Shown here: positions 45,413 through 55,140 of the stretch, piece by piece
Position numbering within the stretch: the stretch's first letter is position 1
Layout: every line of letters starts with the position of its first letter
Origin: CBDHCC01 sp965261015
Lineage (GTDB): Bacteria > Pseudomonadota > Alphaproteobacteria > Sphingomonadales > Sphingomonadaceae
Assembly: GCA_965261015.1 (NCBI GenBank)
Contig: CBDHCC010000002.1
Span: 834,625-898,624 of the forward strand
Length of the DNA stretch: 64,000 nucleotides
Direction: 5' to 3'
Made by a program: the position numbers and the translations under genes
The notes under the pieces: generated by a model
The model's input: only the letters and a program-made list of their open reading frames with translations
The model's database searches: none
What the model was told of the DNA's origin: nothing

Positions 45413-46705
45413 TCAACCCGCCCCCAGGATCGGCATCCGCATCGGTTCGGCCAGCAGATCGTCGCTGCCGTGCAGCCGGCGCAGCGCGTCCGTCACCCGC
45501 CCGGCGGGGCAGTCGTGGGTGACCAGCACCATGGTGGCCCCCGCCGCCGTGGTGGGGGACCGCTGGATGAAGCTTTCGATCGACACGCCCGCGTCGCGCA
45601 TGGCGGCCGCGATCTGGGCCAGCACGCCGGGCCGGTCGGCGACCACGAAGCGCAGATAGGTGCGTTCGACCTGCGCGTCCGGGTCCGCCGTCACGGCCTG
45701 TTCCAGGGCTGCGACCGGCATGGCGAAGGGTGGGCCATATTCGTCGCGCGCGATGTCGATCAGGTCGGCGACGATCGCGCTCGCCGTCGGCCCCGCCCCC
45801 GCGCCCGCCCCTTCGAAGAACAGCCGGCCGACGAAATTGCCCTCCGCCATCACCGCGTTCTGACAGCCGGCCACATGGGCCAGCGGGTGGGCGTCGGGGA
45901 CGAGCGCGGGGCCGACCGACTGGCGGAGACCCGTGCCGTCCCATTCCGCCCGGCCGACCAGCCGCACGCGATGGCCCAGCGCGCGCGCTTCCGCGATGTC
46001 GGTGGCGTCCACCCGGTCGATCCCCGTCACCGCGACCGCGCCCAGGTCGAGGCGGGTGCCGAAGCACAGCGTCGCCAGGATCGCCAGTTTGTGGGCCGCG
46101 TCCGAGCCGCCCACGTCCGTGGCCGGGTCCGCCTCCGCCAGCCCCAGCGCCTGCGCCTCGGCCAGGACGGCGGCGAAGGGCCGGCCGGTGGCTTCCATGG
46201 TGGTGAGCACATGGTTGCACGTGCCGTTCAGAATGCCGTGCACGCGGGTCAGGCGGTTGGCCGACGCCCCTTCGCGGATCGCCTTGATGACCGGGATGCC
46301 GCCGGCCACCGCCGCTTCGTATTTGAACGGCACGTCGGCGCGCTCCGCCTGGGCGGCGAGCGCCAGGCCGTGACCGGCCACCATCGCCTTGTTGGCGGTC
46401 ACGACCGCGCGCCCGGCGGCCAGAGCGCCGCGCACCAGCGACAGCGCCGGACCGTCGGCCCCGCCGATCATCTCCACCACCACGTCGCACCCGTCCGCCA
46501 GCCGGGCGGGATCGTCGCTCCAGCGAAAGGCGGACAGGTCGACGCCGCGATCCCGCGACCGGTCGCGCGCCGACACCGCGACCACCCGGATCGGCCGGCC
46601 CGCGCGGCGGTCCACCAGCGCGCCATTCTCCGCCAGCAGGCGCAACACGCCGGTCCCCACCGTGCCCAGCCCCGCCAGGCCCACCGTCAGCGTTCGATCC
46701 ACCAT
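45413..46705 (-). CDS. hom: Homoserine dehydrogenase
   Basis: A 430-residue NAD(P)H enzyme that reduces aspartate semialdehyde to homoserine for threonine and methionine. The nucleotide-binding VGLAGLGTVGTGV is at the N-terminus. TANKAMVAGHG, the catalytic-region GILNGTCNHVLTTM and the Lys of DVGGSDAAHKLAI follow. A C-terminal ACT domain (about 350-430, VVADRPGVLAQIAAAM) implies threonine feedback control. Start ATG 46705 fits the family; a frame opening upstream is non-conserved. Confidence 0.96.
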   Translation of the reverse strand: MVDRTLTVGLAGLGTVGTGVLRLLAENGALVDRRAGRPIRVVAVSARDRSRDRGVDLSAFRWSDDPARLADGCDVVVEMIGGADGPALSLVRGALAAGRAVVTANKAMVAGHGLALAAQAERADVPFKYEAAVAGGIPVIKAIREGASANRLTRVHGILNGTCNHVLTTMEATGRPFAAVLAEAQALGLAEADPATDVGGSDAAHKLAILATLCFGTRLDLGAVAVTGIDRVDATDIAEARALGHRVRLVGRAEWDGTGLRQSVGPALVPDAHPLAHVAGCQNAVMAEGNFVGRLFFEGAGAGAGPTASAIVADLIDIARDEYGPPFAMPVAALEQAVTADPDAQVERTYLRFVVADRPGVLAQIAAAMRDAGVSIESFIQRSPTTAAGATMVLVTHDCPAGRVTDALRRLHGSDDLLAEPMRMPILGAG

Positions 46706-46782
46706 GTTGTGCGGGTTAGGGGCACCGGGCGGCGGAGCCAAGCGCGCGGGCGGACGTTCGTTGGGGACAAAGGAGAACCCCC

Positions 46783-47064
46783 ATGCCCGACAGCCGCACC
46801 GACCGCATGAACGCCCCGGGCCGCACGCCCGCCGACCAGATGGACCCGCAATCCGGTCGCGACCCCGAAGGCCTGCCCGACGAGGACATGGTCAGCACCG
46901 ATATGATGGCCGCCGGCGAAGGCGAGGACGACGAACTGGAGGGCTATGACGACTCCCAGCGCGCCGAGATCCTGGAGGCGCGGCAGGACCTGGGCGGCCA
47001 CCCCGTCATCCAGAACCGGCTGCAGGAAGACACCGGCGATCCCGACGGCGTGTCGCTCAGCTAA
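46783..47064 (+). CDS. Small acidic hypothetical protein, 93 aa
   Basis: A hydrophilic, acidic protein (MMAAGEGEDDELEGYDDSQ). ATG 46783 has AGGAG 9 bases upstream. It probably has little fixed structure. It precedes a TonB receptor gene by 76 bases. Function unknown. Confidence 0.65.
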   Translation: MPDSRTDRMNAPGRTPADQMDPQSGRDPEGLPDEDMVSTDMMAAGEGEDDELEGYDDSQRAEILEARQDLGGHPVIQNRLQEDTGDPDGVSLS

Positions 47065-47140
47065 ATCCCGGCGCGGCGTTCACCCGACGTAAAGCGCCCA
47101 CTGGCCACCCGGCGCCCTTCCCGCCGCCGGAGATCGCCAC

Positions 47141-49798
47141 ATGACTGCACGCGCCGTCTCGATCCGCCTGGCCGGCGGGACGGCGCTGTTGGCGATGTCG
47201 GGAGCGCTTTGCGCCCAGGATGTGCCCGCCGGGGCGGCCCCCGAAGCCGCCACGCCGGTCCAGCCGGCCGATGGCGGCGACGACGTGGCCGTCGGCCCCG
47301 GCATTACGATCACCGCGCAGCGCCAGTTCGGCACGGTGGAGACAGACATTCCGGTCGAGCGCGAGCTGACGGCCGCCGACGTGGCATCCTACGGTGCCTC
47401 GTCGATCGGGGACCTGCTGACCGCGCTGGCACCGGAAACCGGGTCGGCGCGCGGACGCGGCGGTGGGCGGCCGGTGGTGCTGATCAACGGCCAGCGCGTG
47501 TCCGGCTTTCGCGAGCTGCGCGACCTGCCGCCCGAGGCGATCGACCGGGTGCAGATCTATCCGGAGGAGCTGGCGCTCCATTACGGCTATCGCCCCGACC
47601 AGCGGGTCGTGAACTTCATCCTGAAGCCCAATTTCCGCTCCCTGTCGCTCGAGGCGGGTTATGGCCTGGCGACCCAGGGCGATTTCGAAACGAACGAGAT
47701 CGACGCGACCTTCACCCGCATTGCCGAGAATGGCGGCCGCCTGAACCTGTCCGCCGATTTCGAGCCGACCAGTCGCCTGCTCCAATCCGACCGCGACATC
47801 CGGCAGGCGCGCACGGACAGTCTGGGGATCGTCGACGAGGGCCGTTTCCGGACGCTGTTGCCGGCGACCGACCCGCTGGAGCTGTCGGGCAGCTTTTCCC
47901 GCAACCTGGCCCCGCGCATCATCGCGTCGCTGACCGGCGGCTATGACCGCACCCGCACGCTGGCCCTTCTCGGACTGCCGGCCGCCCGCTTCGCCTCTCC
48001 CGATGGGCCGGTGACCCGCCTGTTCGCCGACGGCGGCGGACTGCGACGCGAGGGCGGCACCGACGCCTTCAACCTGGCGTCGCTGGTCTATGGCCGGACC
48101 GGGAAGTGGCGCTGGACGGCCCAGGCGAATTACAATCGCACGCTCGCCCGGTCGCGGACCGAGCGACAGCCGGACCCGGGCGCGCTGGTGGCGGCGGTCG
48201 CGGCGGGCACGGCCGACCCGCTCGACCCCGCGCTGACCTTGGCCGGACCGCGCACGATCGACACCACGCGCAGCCTGGTCCAGACCGGCACCGCGACGGT
48301 CACCGCCAGCGGATCTCCCCTTCGCCTGCCCGCGGGCGAGGCGCAGCTGACGCTGGCCGCCATCGGCTCCGCGCTGGGCCAGCGCAGCCGGTCCGACGGC
48401 CGCCTGATGAGCGCCGCGAACCTGTCGCGGCAGAGCGCGCTCGCCCGCGCCAACCTGGTGCTGCCGGTGACCAGCGTGCGCGAGGGCTTCGGCGACGGGA
48501 TCGGCGACCTGTCGTTGAACGGCAATCTGGGCGTCTCATCGCTCAGCGATTTCGGCACACTGACGGAATATGGCTATGGCCTGACCTGGAAGCCGGTGGA
48601 CACGATCAGCCTGATCGCCAGCGTCATCGGAGAGCAGGCAGCGCCCGGCCTGGGCGATCTTGGCGCGCCGCAGCAGCTGACGCCGAACGCCTCGGTGTTC
48701 GACGGAAGGACGGGTGACACGGTGCTCGCCACGCTGTTGACCGGCGGCAATCCTAACCTGCGGCGCGAGACCCGCCGCGACCTCAAGCTGTCGGCGACGT
48801 GGTCACCGGGCAAGCGCGGGTCCAAGTCGTTCGTGGTTGAGTATCTCGCCAACCGGTCGGACGACGTCACGTCTGGCTTTCCGCTGCTGACGCCGGCGAT
48901 CGAGGCGGCGTTCCCCGATCGGGTGACGCGCGACGCCGCCGGGCGGCTGACGCAACTGGACCTGCGCCCCGTCACCTTCGACCGGTTGCGGTCGGACCGG
49001 TTACGCTTCGGCTTTTCGCTCAGCGGCTCGTTGGACGGCGGAGAGGAGGGCGCGCGCGGGGACGGACAGGGGGGTGGCGAGGGGCGGGCGCGGCCGGCGC
49101 GGTCCGAAGGCTCCGCCGCGCCCGCCCCCGCCGACGGGCCCCGGACCGGTGGGCGGCGCGGACGCCCCGACGCCTCAGCGGCCGAAGGAGCGGGCACCCC
49201 GCCAGCGACTGCCGCGGCAGAGTCCGCGACCGCCACCCCCGCCGCGTCGCCGCGCCGGGTCAATCCGATGGCGACGGCGGGTTTTGGCGGGCGGCGGCGC
49301 GGGGGTCGATGGAACCTGTCGCTCTACGACGTGTGGCAATTGAACAGCCGGGTGCGGGTCCGCGACGGGGTGCCGGAACTCGACCTGCTGGGCGGCGACG
49401 TGACCGACGGGTCCACGCCCATCGCGCGCCACCAGGTCCAGCTGGAGGGCGGGGTGTTCAAGAATGGGTTGGGCGCGCGGCTGACGGGCGCCTACACCAG
49501 CGACGCCGCGCTGGCGGACAGCGGGTTGGGGGTGACGACGGGACAGGCGGGCAGCCTGCGCTTCGGCGACCTGTTCACGCTGTCGACGCGCGTCTTCGTG
49601 AATTTCGACCAGCGGGAGGACGCGCTGGGCGCGTGGCCGTTCCTGAAGGGGTCGCGCCTGTCGCTGCGCGTCGACAATCTGTTCGGCGGGCAGCGCCGGG
49701 TGGTGGACCCGACCGGCGTGACCCCGCTCGCCTATCAGCCCGGGTTCCTGGACGCGCGCGGCCGCTTCGTGGAGGTCAGCTTTCGCAAGCGGTTCTAG
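47141..49798 (+). CDS. TonB-dependent receptor-like outer-membrane protein with a low-complexity insert
   Basis: An 885-residue protein with signal peptide (cleavage after GALCA), plug domain at about 50-170 (PVVLINGQRVSGFRELRDLPP, ALHYGYRPDQRVVNF) and beta-barrel to the terminal VSFRKRF. Start ATG 47141 has GGAG 8 bases upstream. Residues about 630-710 form a Gly/Ala/Arg/Pro-rich insert unlike a barrel strand, perhaps a surface loop. The plug lacks the clear TonB box. Substrate unknown. Converges on the cell-wall hydrolase gene. Confidence 0.85.
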   Translation: MTARAVSIRLAGGTALLAMSGALCAQDVPAGAAPEAATPVQPADGGDDVAVGPGITITAQRQFGTVETDIPVERELTAADVASYGASSIGDLLTALAPETGSARGRGGGRPVVLINGQRVSGFRELRDLPPEAIDRVQIYPEELALHYGYRPDQRVVNFILKPNFRSLSLEAGYGLATQGDFETNEIDATFTRIAENGGRLNLSADFEPTSRLLQSDRDIRQARTDSLGIVDEGRFRTLLPATDPLELSGSFSRNLAPRIIASLTGGYDRTRTLALLGLPAARFASPDGPVTRLFADGGGLRREGGTDAFNLASLVYGRTGKWRWTAQANYNRTLARSRTERQPDPGALVAAVAAGTADPLDPALTLAGPRTIDTTRSLVQTGTATVTASGSPLRLPAGEAQLTLAAIGSALGQRSRSDGRLMSAANLSRQSALARANLVLPVTSVREGFGDGIGDLSLNGNLGVSSLSDFGTLTEYGYGLTWKPVDTISLIASVIGEQAAPGLGDLGAPQQLTPNASVFDGRTGDTVLATLLTGGNPNLRRETRRDLKLSATWSPGKRGSKSFVVEYLANRSDDVTSGFPLLTPAIEAAFPDRVTRDAAGRLTQLDLRPVTFDRLRSDRLRFGFSLSGSLDGGEEGARGDGQGGGEGRARPARSEGSAAPAPADGPRTGGRRGRPDASAAEGAGTPPATAAAESATATPAASPRRVNPMATAGFGGRRRGGRWNLSLYDVWQLNSRVRVRDGVPELDLLGGDVTDGSTPIARHQVQLEGGVFKNGLGARLTGAYTSDAALADSGLGVTTGQAGSLRFGDLFTLSTRVFVNFDQREDALGAWPFLKGSRLSLRVDNLFGGQRRVVDPTGVTPLAYQPGFLDARGRFVEVSFRKRF

Positions 49799-49805
49799 CG
49801 ACGGC

Positions 49806-50924
49806 TCAGCGCCCCGCTCCGTCCTTCCACTGACCGGACCCGGCATATTCGGACCGGATGGTGGAGCTGGGCAGCTGACTGGTCGGATCGGCCGGGGCCG
49901 TGGCGGCCGCGCCGGTGGTGGCCGGACGCCCCGCCAACGCCGACCGCGCGCCCGCCACGGTGGCGATCGGCGGAAGGGGCGCGGACCGGTCGGGCATGGG
50001 CGTCGCGGCGATGGGCGCGGCCGGGGCGGCGGTCACGGCGGCGTCTCCGATCGGCGCGGGCGCCAGGCCGGTCGCCGCGGCGAGCTCGACCGGGCTGGGC
50101 GGCGGCCCCAACCGAAGGTGCGGCCCGGGCATCGGCTCGCCGCCGCGATAGCTCTGCCGGAACGCCGCCGCCGTGCCCCAATAGCCGCGCAGCCGATGGA
50201 AGATGTGCGCGCCCACCGTGGCGGTCGACACCAGCGTCCGACCCCAGGAAGGCCAGACCCGCCAGGTGTGATAGTGCGTGGCCAGCCCCACGGGCGCGAA
50301 CACGCGCCCCGCCAGCGCATCCGCCGCCACCGCCGACGCCGCGCTCCACGCGCCGCGCTCCGGCATCCGCGCCAGCGATCCGTCGCAGGTGAAGGAGAAC
50401 TGGCAGCCGGTCCAACGCTCCGATCCCTGGTATACCACGTCGCACACGGTGCCCGGAAAGGCCGGGTGGGCGACGCGGTTCAGGACCACCTGGGCCACCG
50501 CGCGCTGCCCGGCCGTGGGCTCGCTCGCCGCCTCGTAATAGATCGCGGTCGTCAGGCACTGCTGCGCGCGCGCCCGGTCGAGGGCGGACGGGGCGCGGGG
50601 AAAGGGCCGGGCGGGCACCAGCGTGGCGGAGGCCGACGGCGGCACGATGTCCGCCGTGTCGAGGGTCGCCAACACCACGGGATCGCCGCTCATCAGCGCC
50701 TCCACATCGGGCAGCGGCGGCGGTTCGAAGGCGGGGGGCGCGGGCTGCACCGCGTCGGCCACCCGCGCGGCCAGCCGCTGCGCGTTGTCGCCCAGGCTGG
50801 GCACCGCCGCCGTCGCCGCGATCGCCGCCAGCGCCAGCGCGACCCGCGCGGCCGCGCGCCGGCCGGCCGTGGCCCGGCCCGATCGGCCAGACCGGCGGCC
50901 GGCGAACGGACGAGTCGAGGGCAC
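49806..50924 (-). CDS. SleB-like cell-wall hydrolase
   Basis: A 372-residue protein with an N-terminal hydrophobic segment (ARVALALAAIAATAAV, about 26-41). The hydrolase domain (about 118-240) has CLTTAIYYEAASEPTAGQRAVAQVVLNRV with the catalytic-type Glu, GCQFSFTCDG and ATHYHTW. SleB/CwlJ enzymes cleave peptidoglycan glycan strands. The C-terminal third is Pro/Ala-rich and probably disordered. The GTG start at 50924 has a weak ribosome site. Presumably periplasmic, with a role in wall turnover. Confidence 0.88.
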   Translation of the reverse strand: MPSTRPFAGRRSGRSGRATAGRRAAARVALALAAIAATAAVPSLGDNAQRLAARVADAVQPAPPAFEPPPLPDVEALMSGDPVVLATLDTADIVPPSASATLVPARPFPRAPSALDRARAQQCLTTAIYYEAASEPTAGQRAVAQVVLNRVAHPAFPGTVCDVVYQGSERWTGCQFSFTCDGSLARMPERGAWSAASAVAADALAGRVFAPVGLATHYHTWRVWPSWGRTLVSTATVGAHIFHRLRGYWGTAAAFRQSYRGGEPMPGPHLRLGPPPSPVELAAATGLAPAPIGDAAVTAAPAAPIAATPMPDRSAPLPPIATVAGARSALAGRPATTGAAATAPADPTSQLPSSTIRSEYAGSGQWKDGAGR

Positions 50925-51100
50925 GGGTGACGGCAGGGTCGATCCTTTCAGACGAGGCGGGCGACTCGGACGCGCAAGACCGCACGCCGGCCCTGCCTAT
51001 CGCGCGCGGGTTAATCGACCGGACCGCGCATCCTGTGCCGCGCTGGGACGCGCACCGCCGTGCAGATGGGGGTGGGCCCTCCCGCCCGCCAGCCCCGCCG

Positions 51101-51907
51101 TCAGTGGACGAAGCGGGCGACCACCTCGCGATAGGAGCGCGACACCTTCACCTGCGCGCCCGATCCCAGCACCAGGAAGCATTCGCCGTTCGTGTGCGGC
51201 TTGACCTGCTTCACCTGGTCCAGATTGACGATGGTGGACCGGTGGATGCGCTGGAAGTTGCGCGGGTCCAGCCGCTTTTCCAGGTCCTTCATCGTCTCGC
51301 GCAGGATCAGCGTGTTGTCGCCGGTGTAGATGCACATATAGTCGCCGGCCGCGTCGATCCGTTCGATGTCATCCACGTCGACGCGGAAGATCTGGCCCTG
51401 GTCCTTGATGTTTATTCGTTTCTCGTAGCGGTCGGCCGCCGGCATCTCGACCCCGCCCTCGTCCGCCATGTCGCGCGCCGCGCCGGGCGCCACCTCCTCC
51501 AGGACGGCGCGCAGCTTCTCGATCTCGCCCGCGCCCTTCGCCTCGGACATCCGCGCCCGCACGCGCTCGATCGAATCCTTCAGGCGTTCGGGGTCGACCG
51601 GCTTCAGCAGGTAGTCGACCGCGTTCGCCTCGAAGGCGCGGATCGCGTGCTCGGAGAAGGCGGTGACGAACACGATCAGCGGCGGCTCGACGTCCATCAG
51701 GCCGGCGACGACGGAAAAGCCGTCGAAGCCGGGCATCTGGATGTCCAGGAACACCAGGTCGGGCTTGTTCAGCTTGATCGACCGGATGGCCTCGCGGCCG
51801 TTCTGGCAGGTGTCGACGATCGCGATGTCGTCGAACGGTTCCAGCCGAAGCTGCAACCCCTGGGTGGCCAGCGTTTCGTCGTCGACCAGGATCGTGCGGA
51901 TGGTCAT
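51101..51907 (-). CDS. LytTR-family response regulator
   Basis: A 268-residue two-component regulator. The receiver domain has acidic pocket DDE near 9-11 and the phospho-Asp in LVFLDIQMPG, with FVTAFSEHAI and YLLKPV. The C-terminal LytTR DNA-binding domain (about 165-268) holds IDAAGDYMCIYTG and FQRIHRSTIVNL. Its ATG overlaps the sensor-kinase stop (ATGA). It presumably controls genes in response to the membrane kinase encoded just before it. Confidence 0.95.
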   Translation of the reverse strand: MTIRTILVDDETLATQGLQLRLEPFDDIAIVDTCQNGREAIRSIKLNKPDLVFLDIQMPGFDGFSVVAGLMDVEPPLIVFVTAFSEHAIRAFEANAVDYLLKPVDPERLKDSIERVRARMSEAKGAGEIEKLRAVLEEVAPGAARDMADEGGVEMPAADRYEKRINIKDQGQIFRVDVDDIERIDAAGDYMCIYTGDNTLILRETMKDLEKRLDPRNFQRIHRSTIVNLDQVKQVKPHTNGECFLVLGSGAQVKVSRSYREVVARFVH

Positions 51908-53007
51908 GGAGCGCCCTTTCGTGTCTGGGTGTCCGGCGCGAACGGCCAGGTGAGCGTGACGCGGTATCCGCCGTCCGGCAACGCGCCCGCCTCCATCGCG
52001 GCCGCGTCGCCATAGGCCTGGCGCAAGCGGTCGCGGATGTTGGCCAGCCCGACGCCGGTGGACAGGCTCATCGCATCCGCCTCTCCGGGCAAGCCCGGAC
52101 CGGTGTCGGACACGGTGACCCGCACGTCATCCCCGACGAGCCGAGCGGCCAGGTCGATCCGCGCGCCGTCTTCCTGCGGCGTGACCGCGTATTTGATCGC
52201 GTTCTCGACCAGCGGCTGGAGGAGGAGCGACGGCAGGAGTGCTGTCAGCACCTCGCCCTCCACCTGGAACTCCGTCCGCAACCGGTCGCCAAAGCGCATC
52301 TTCTCGATATCGAGATAGAGTTTCAGTGTTTCCACCTCCTGCTCCAGCGTCACGCGCCCGGTGGGTTCGTTCACCAAAGTGAACCGCAGAAAGGACGACA
52401 GCCGCTGCAGCATGGCCGAGGCGCGCTCCGTCTGCTTGAGGAGCACGAGCGTCGAGATGGAATTGAGCGTGTTGAACAGGAAATGCGGGTTCAGCTGATA
52501 GCGCAGCATGGCGAGTTGCGCGGACGCGGCCTGCACCTCGAGGCGCTGCATGGCGTCCACCTGCTCTTCCACGATCAGGTAGAAGTTGATCGCGTAATAG
52601 AGCGCCGACCAGGCCGCGATCACCGTAAAGTCGAGCGTCAGATAGCCGACGAGAGCCTTCCAGTCGACATTCGTGCCCGACCGGTTGACGGTAGCGTACA
52701 CCCAGGCGTCCAGGACCGAGAACACGATGGTGGCGAACACGATCGCGGCCAGCGTCACCATGCCCGCGACCGCGCGCTGCCGGTCGATCACGGCCCGGTA
52801 CACCACCGCCAGCAGCAGGGTCAGCGAATAGCCCGTCGCCACCTGGAAGACGAGCTGGATCAGGAACTCGAACGGAAAGCCGTTGGAAAAGGACGACGCC
52901 GTGCGCAGCGCCAGATAGCCGCCCCAGCCCGCCGTCTGCAGCTGCCAAAAGGCGCGGTTCTTGTCGGCGAAGAACGGCCGGGCGAGTGCCAGGGGGGGCG
53001 TGGCCAT
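51904..53007 (-). CDS. LytS/YehU-like sensor histidine kinase
   Basis: A 367-residue membrane kinase. About four transmembrane segments lie in residues 25-165. The His_kinase region reads RYQLNPHFLFNTLNSI, with the phospho-accepting His, and the ATP-binding part has PLVENAIKYA and DTGPGLPGE with GVGLANIRDRL. Start ATG 53007 is chosen over the frame opening at 53043. It forms an operon with the LytTR regulator. The signal is unknown. Confidence 0.95.
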   Translation of the reverse strand: MATPPLALARPFFADKNRAFWQLQTAGWGGYLALRTASSFSNGFPFEFLIQLVFQVATGYSLTLLLAVVYRAVIDRQRAVAGMVTLAAIVFATIVFSVLDAWVYATVNRSGTNVDWKALVGYLTLDFTVIAAWSALYYAINFYLIVEEQVDAMQRLEVQAASAQLAMLRYQLNPHFLFNTLNSISTLVLLKQTERASAMLQRLSSFLRFTLVNEPTGRVTLEQEVETLKLYLDIEKMRFGDRLRTEFQVEGEVLTALLPSLLLQPLVENAIKYAVTPQEDGARIDLAARLVGDDVRVTVSDTGPGLPGEADAMSLSTGVGLANIRDRLRQAYGDAAAMEAGALPDGGYRVTLTWPFAPDTQTRKGAP

Positions 53008-53064
53008 GTCCGCGGGGCTTAACGTGGGCGCGCGCGATGGCAAGACTCGGGCGCGCGCGCCCCG

Positions 53065-53661
53065 TCACTCGACCTTGAGACCCAGCGCGGTCAGGCCCGC
53101 GGCGGCCTCCGCCTTGGCCGCCGGATCGGCGTCGATCGCGAGCACGCGGCGCCAGGCGACCGACGCCTGTTCCGGCTCCCCGGACGCGCGCGCCACCTTC
53201 GCGGCTTCGAGCAGGACGAGCGGGTCGTCGGGCGCCAGGTCCCAGGCGGCCTCCAGATCGTCGCTCGCCCGCTGGAGGTCGCCCGTGCGCCGGGCGAGCG
53301 ACGCCGAGAGCAGGAGCGGGACGGTGTCGCCCGGTGCCAGCCGAATGGCGGCGTCCAGGTCGACCCGCGCCGCCGCCATGTCGCCGATCAGGGCGTCGGC
53401 CCGCGCGCGCCCCAGGCGCAGTTCCGCGTTGTCGGCCGGGCGCAGGTCGCCCGACAGCGCCGGGTCCAGCGCCCGGTCGAAGGCCGTCCGCGCGCGGGCC
53501 CCGTCGCCCGCGTCCAGCCAAGCGAGCGCGGCGCGCGCCCAGGCCTGCGCCGCGGCCGGGCCCGTGACCTCGCCCGCGCGGGCCTCCAGAGCGGTCGGGG
53601 TCACGGGCAGCGCAGGGTCGGTCATCGGGGCGGCGACCTGCAGCAGGAGGGCGATGAACAT
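53065..53661 (-). CDS. TPR-repeat protein
   Basis: A 198-residue protein with a hydrophobic start (MFIALLLQVAAP) that may be a signal or anchor. Tetratricopeptide-type helical repeats follow: RARTAFDRALD, AARVDLDAAIRLAPGD, RASDDLEAAWDLAPDD and ASVAWRRVLAIDADP. Probably a protein-interaction scaffold in the periplasm. It lies upstream of the histidine kinase by 57 bases on the same strand and may be co-transcribed. Confidence 0.8.
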   Translation of the reverse strand: MFIALLLQVAAPMTDPALPVTPTALEARAGEVTGPAAAQAWARAALAWLDAGDGARARTAFDRALDPALSGDLRPADNAELRLGRARADALIGDMAAARVDLDAAIRLAPGDTVPLLLSASLARRTGDLQRASDDLEAAWDLAPDDPLVLLEAAKVARASGEPEQASVAWRRVLAIDADPAAKAEAAAGLTALGLKVE

Positions 53662-53713
53662 GGGCCGTGCGTGCCGGTCGCCGGCTGCACCCCGGGTGAA
53701 CGGGGCGGCCGGG

Positions 53714-54454
53714 TCAACGAGTCCCGGACAGCTCGTCCACGGTCGCGACCAGCCGCTGGAGGTCGCGCTCGCCGGACAGCCGATGGTCGCCGCCGTCGAC
53801 CAGCGTCAGCGTCGCGTCGGGGCTCTCCAGCCGGTCGAGGAGCTTCAGCGCGACCTCGACCGGCACCTCCGCGTCCGCCGTGCCGTGCAACAGCCGGACG
53901 GGGCATGGCAGAGGGATCGGCGCGTTCAAGATGAGATGCTCCTCGCCCGAGCGCCAGAAGCGGCCGGTGGTGACCATGACGCTGTCGTCATAGGCGCTCG
54001 GCTCCTCCAGGTCGCCGCCGGCGGCCAGCCGCGCGCGCTCGGCCCCCGAAAAGCCCCAGTCGGTGAAGTCGGGCGCGGCGGCGATGCCGACCAGCCCCGC
54101 CACCCGGCCGGGCCGGGCGAGCGCCAGCAGCAGCGCCACCCAGCCACCCATCGACGATCCCACCAGCACCGCCGGCCCCTCGCACGAGTCCAGCACGTCC
54201 GTCGCATCCGCCAGCCAGTCGCCCAGCGTCGCATCGCGGAAATCGCCCCCGCTCTCCCCGCAGCCGCGCCAGTCGAACAGCGCGCAAGCCCTGCCGGTCC
54301 GCTCCGCCCAGTCCCACAATGCCGCCGCCTTGCCGCCGGTCATGTCGGAGGCGTAGCCCGGCAGGAACAGCACGGTCGGGCGGCCGCCCGAGGCCGCCAG
54401 GCGCCGGACGGCCAGTGTCGGTGCCCCGTCCCGCTCCATCCGATCCGCCGCCAT
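53714..54454 (-). CDS. Alpha/beta hydrolase
   Basis: A 246-residue soluble hydrolase. The nucleophile elbow is VGSSMGGWV, the oxyanion region FLPGYASDM, the acid Asp lies in LLHGTADAEVP and the His in DGGDHRLSG. The layout matches the COG-type palmitoyl-thioesterase-like alpha/beta hydrolases; the substrate is unknown. Same strand as the TPR gene, 52 bases upstream. Confidence 0.9.
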   Translation of the reverse strand: MAADRMERDGAPTLAVRRLAASGGRPTVLFLPGYASDMTGGKAAALWDWAERTGRACALFDWRGCGESGGDFRDATLGDWLADATDVLDSCEGPAVLVGSSMGGWVALLLALARPGRVAGLVGIAAAPDFTDWGFSGAERARLAAGGDLEEPSAYDDSVMVTTGRFWRSGEEHLILNAPIPLPCPVRLLHGTADAEVPVEVALKLLDRLESPDATLTLVDGGDHRLSGERDLQRLVATVDELSGTR

Positions 54455-54504
54455 CGTCGCCCTTTCGTTGGAACCGCGCCCTGGTCGCGCGCGTCCCCAC
54501 TGGC

Positions 54505-55140
54505 ATGACCAACCGCGCCGACCGCGTCCAGCGCCTGCTCGCCGACCACGGGCGGACCTATTGCGACGAACTGTCCATCCCGATCGCCCGCGACACGCCC
54601 CAGCCGCTGTTCCGCTGGCTGACCGCCTGCCTGCTGTTGAGCGCGCGCATCTCCTCCACGCTGGCGGTGGACGCCGCGCGCGCGCTCCACGCGGCGAAGA
54701 TCCGAAGCGCGCGGCAGATATGCGATGCGGGGTGGGATCGTCGCGCCCAAGTGCTGCACGACGCGGGCTATGGCCGCTATGACGAGTCGACGGCCACCTA
54801 CCTGGGCGACACTGCGGCGTTGGCGCTGGATCGCTACCGCGGCGACCTGCGCCGGCTGCGGGAGGAGGCGGGTGGCGATCGCGAGCGGATCGTGGCCCTG
54901 TTACAGGACTTCAAGGGTATCGGCGCGGTCGGCGCGGCGATCTTCTGCCGAGAGGCGCAGGGGGCGTGGGACGAACTGTCCCCCTTCGCCGACGAGCGCG
55001 CGCGGGACGCCGCGAAGTCGATCGGCCTGCCCCATTCGGAAGCCGGCCTGGCCGACCTGGTGGACGCCGCCGACCTGCCCCGCCTGCTGGCCGCGCTGAC
55101 CCGAGCCGACATCGCGGGCGAACTGGAGAGTTACGGCTGA
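54505..55140 (+). CDS. Endonuclease III-like HhH-GPD protein
   Basis: A 211-residue helical protein. LFRWLTACLLLSARISSTLAVDAARAL is the N-terminal helix bundle of the DNA-glycosylase fold, and LLQDFKGIGAVGAAIFCREAQ is the helix-hairpin-helix. The catalytic-Asp region reads DELSPFADERA. No [4Fe-4S] cysteine cluster is seen. It probably acts on damaged DNA bases, but activity is uncertain because the usual lysine is not obvious. ATG 54505 was chosen by conservation. It overlaps the convergent kinase gene by 10 bases. Confidence 0.75.
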   Translation: MTNRADRVQRLLADHGRTYCDELSIPIARDTPQPLFRWLTACLLLSARISSTLAVDAARALHAAKIRSARQICDAGWDRRAQVLHDAGYGRYDESTATYLGDTAALALDRYRGDLRRLREEAGGDRERIVALLQDFKGIGAVGAAIFCREAQGAWDELSPFADERARDAAKSIGLPHSEAGLADLVDAADLPRLLAALTRADIAGELESYG

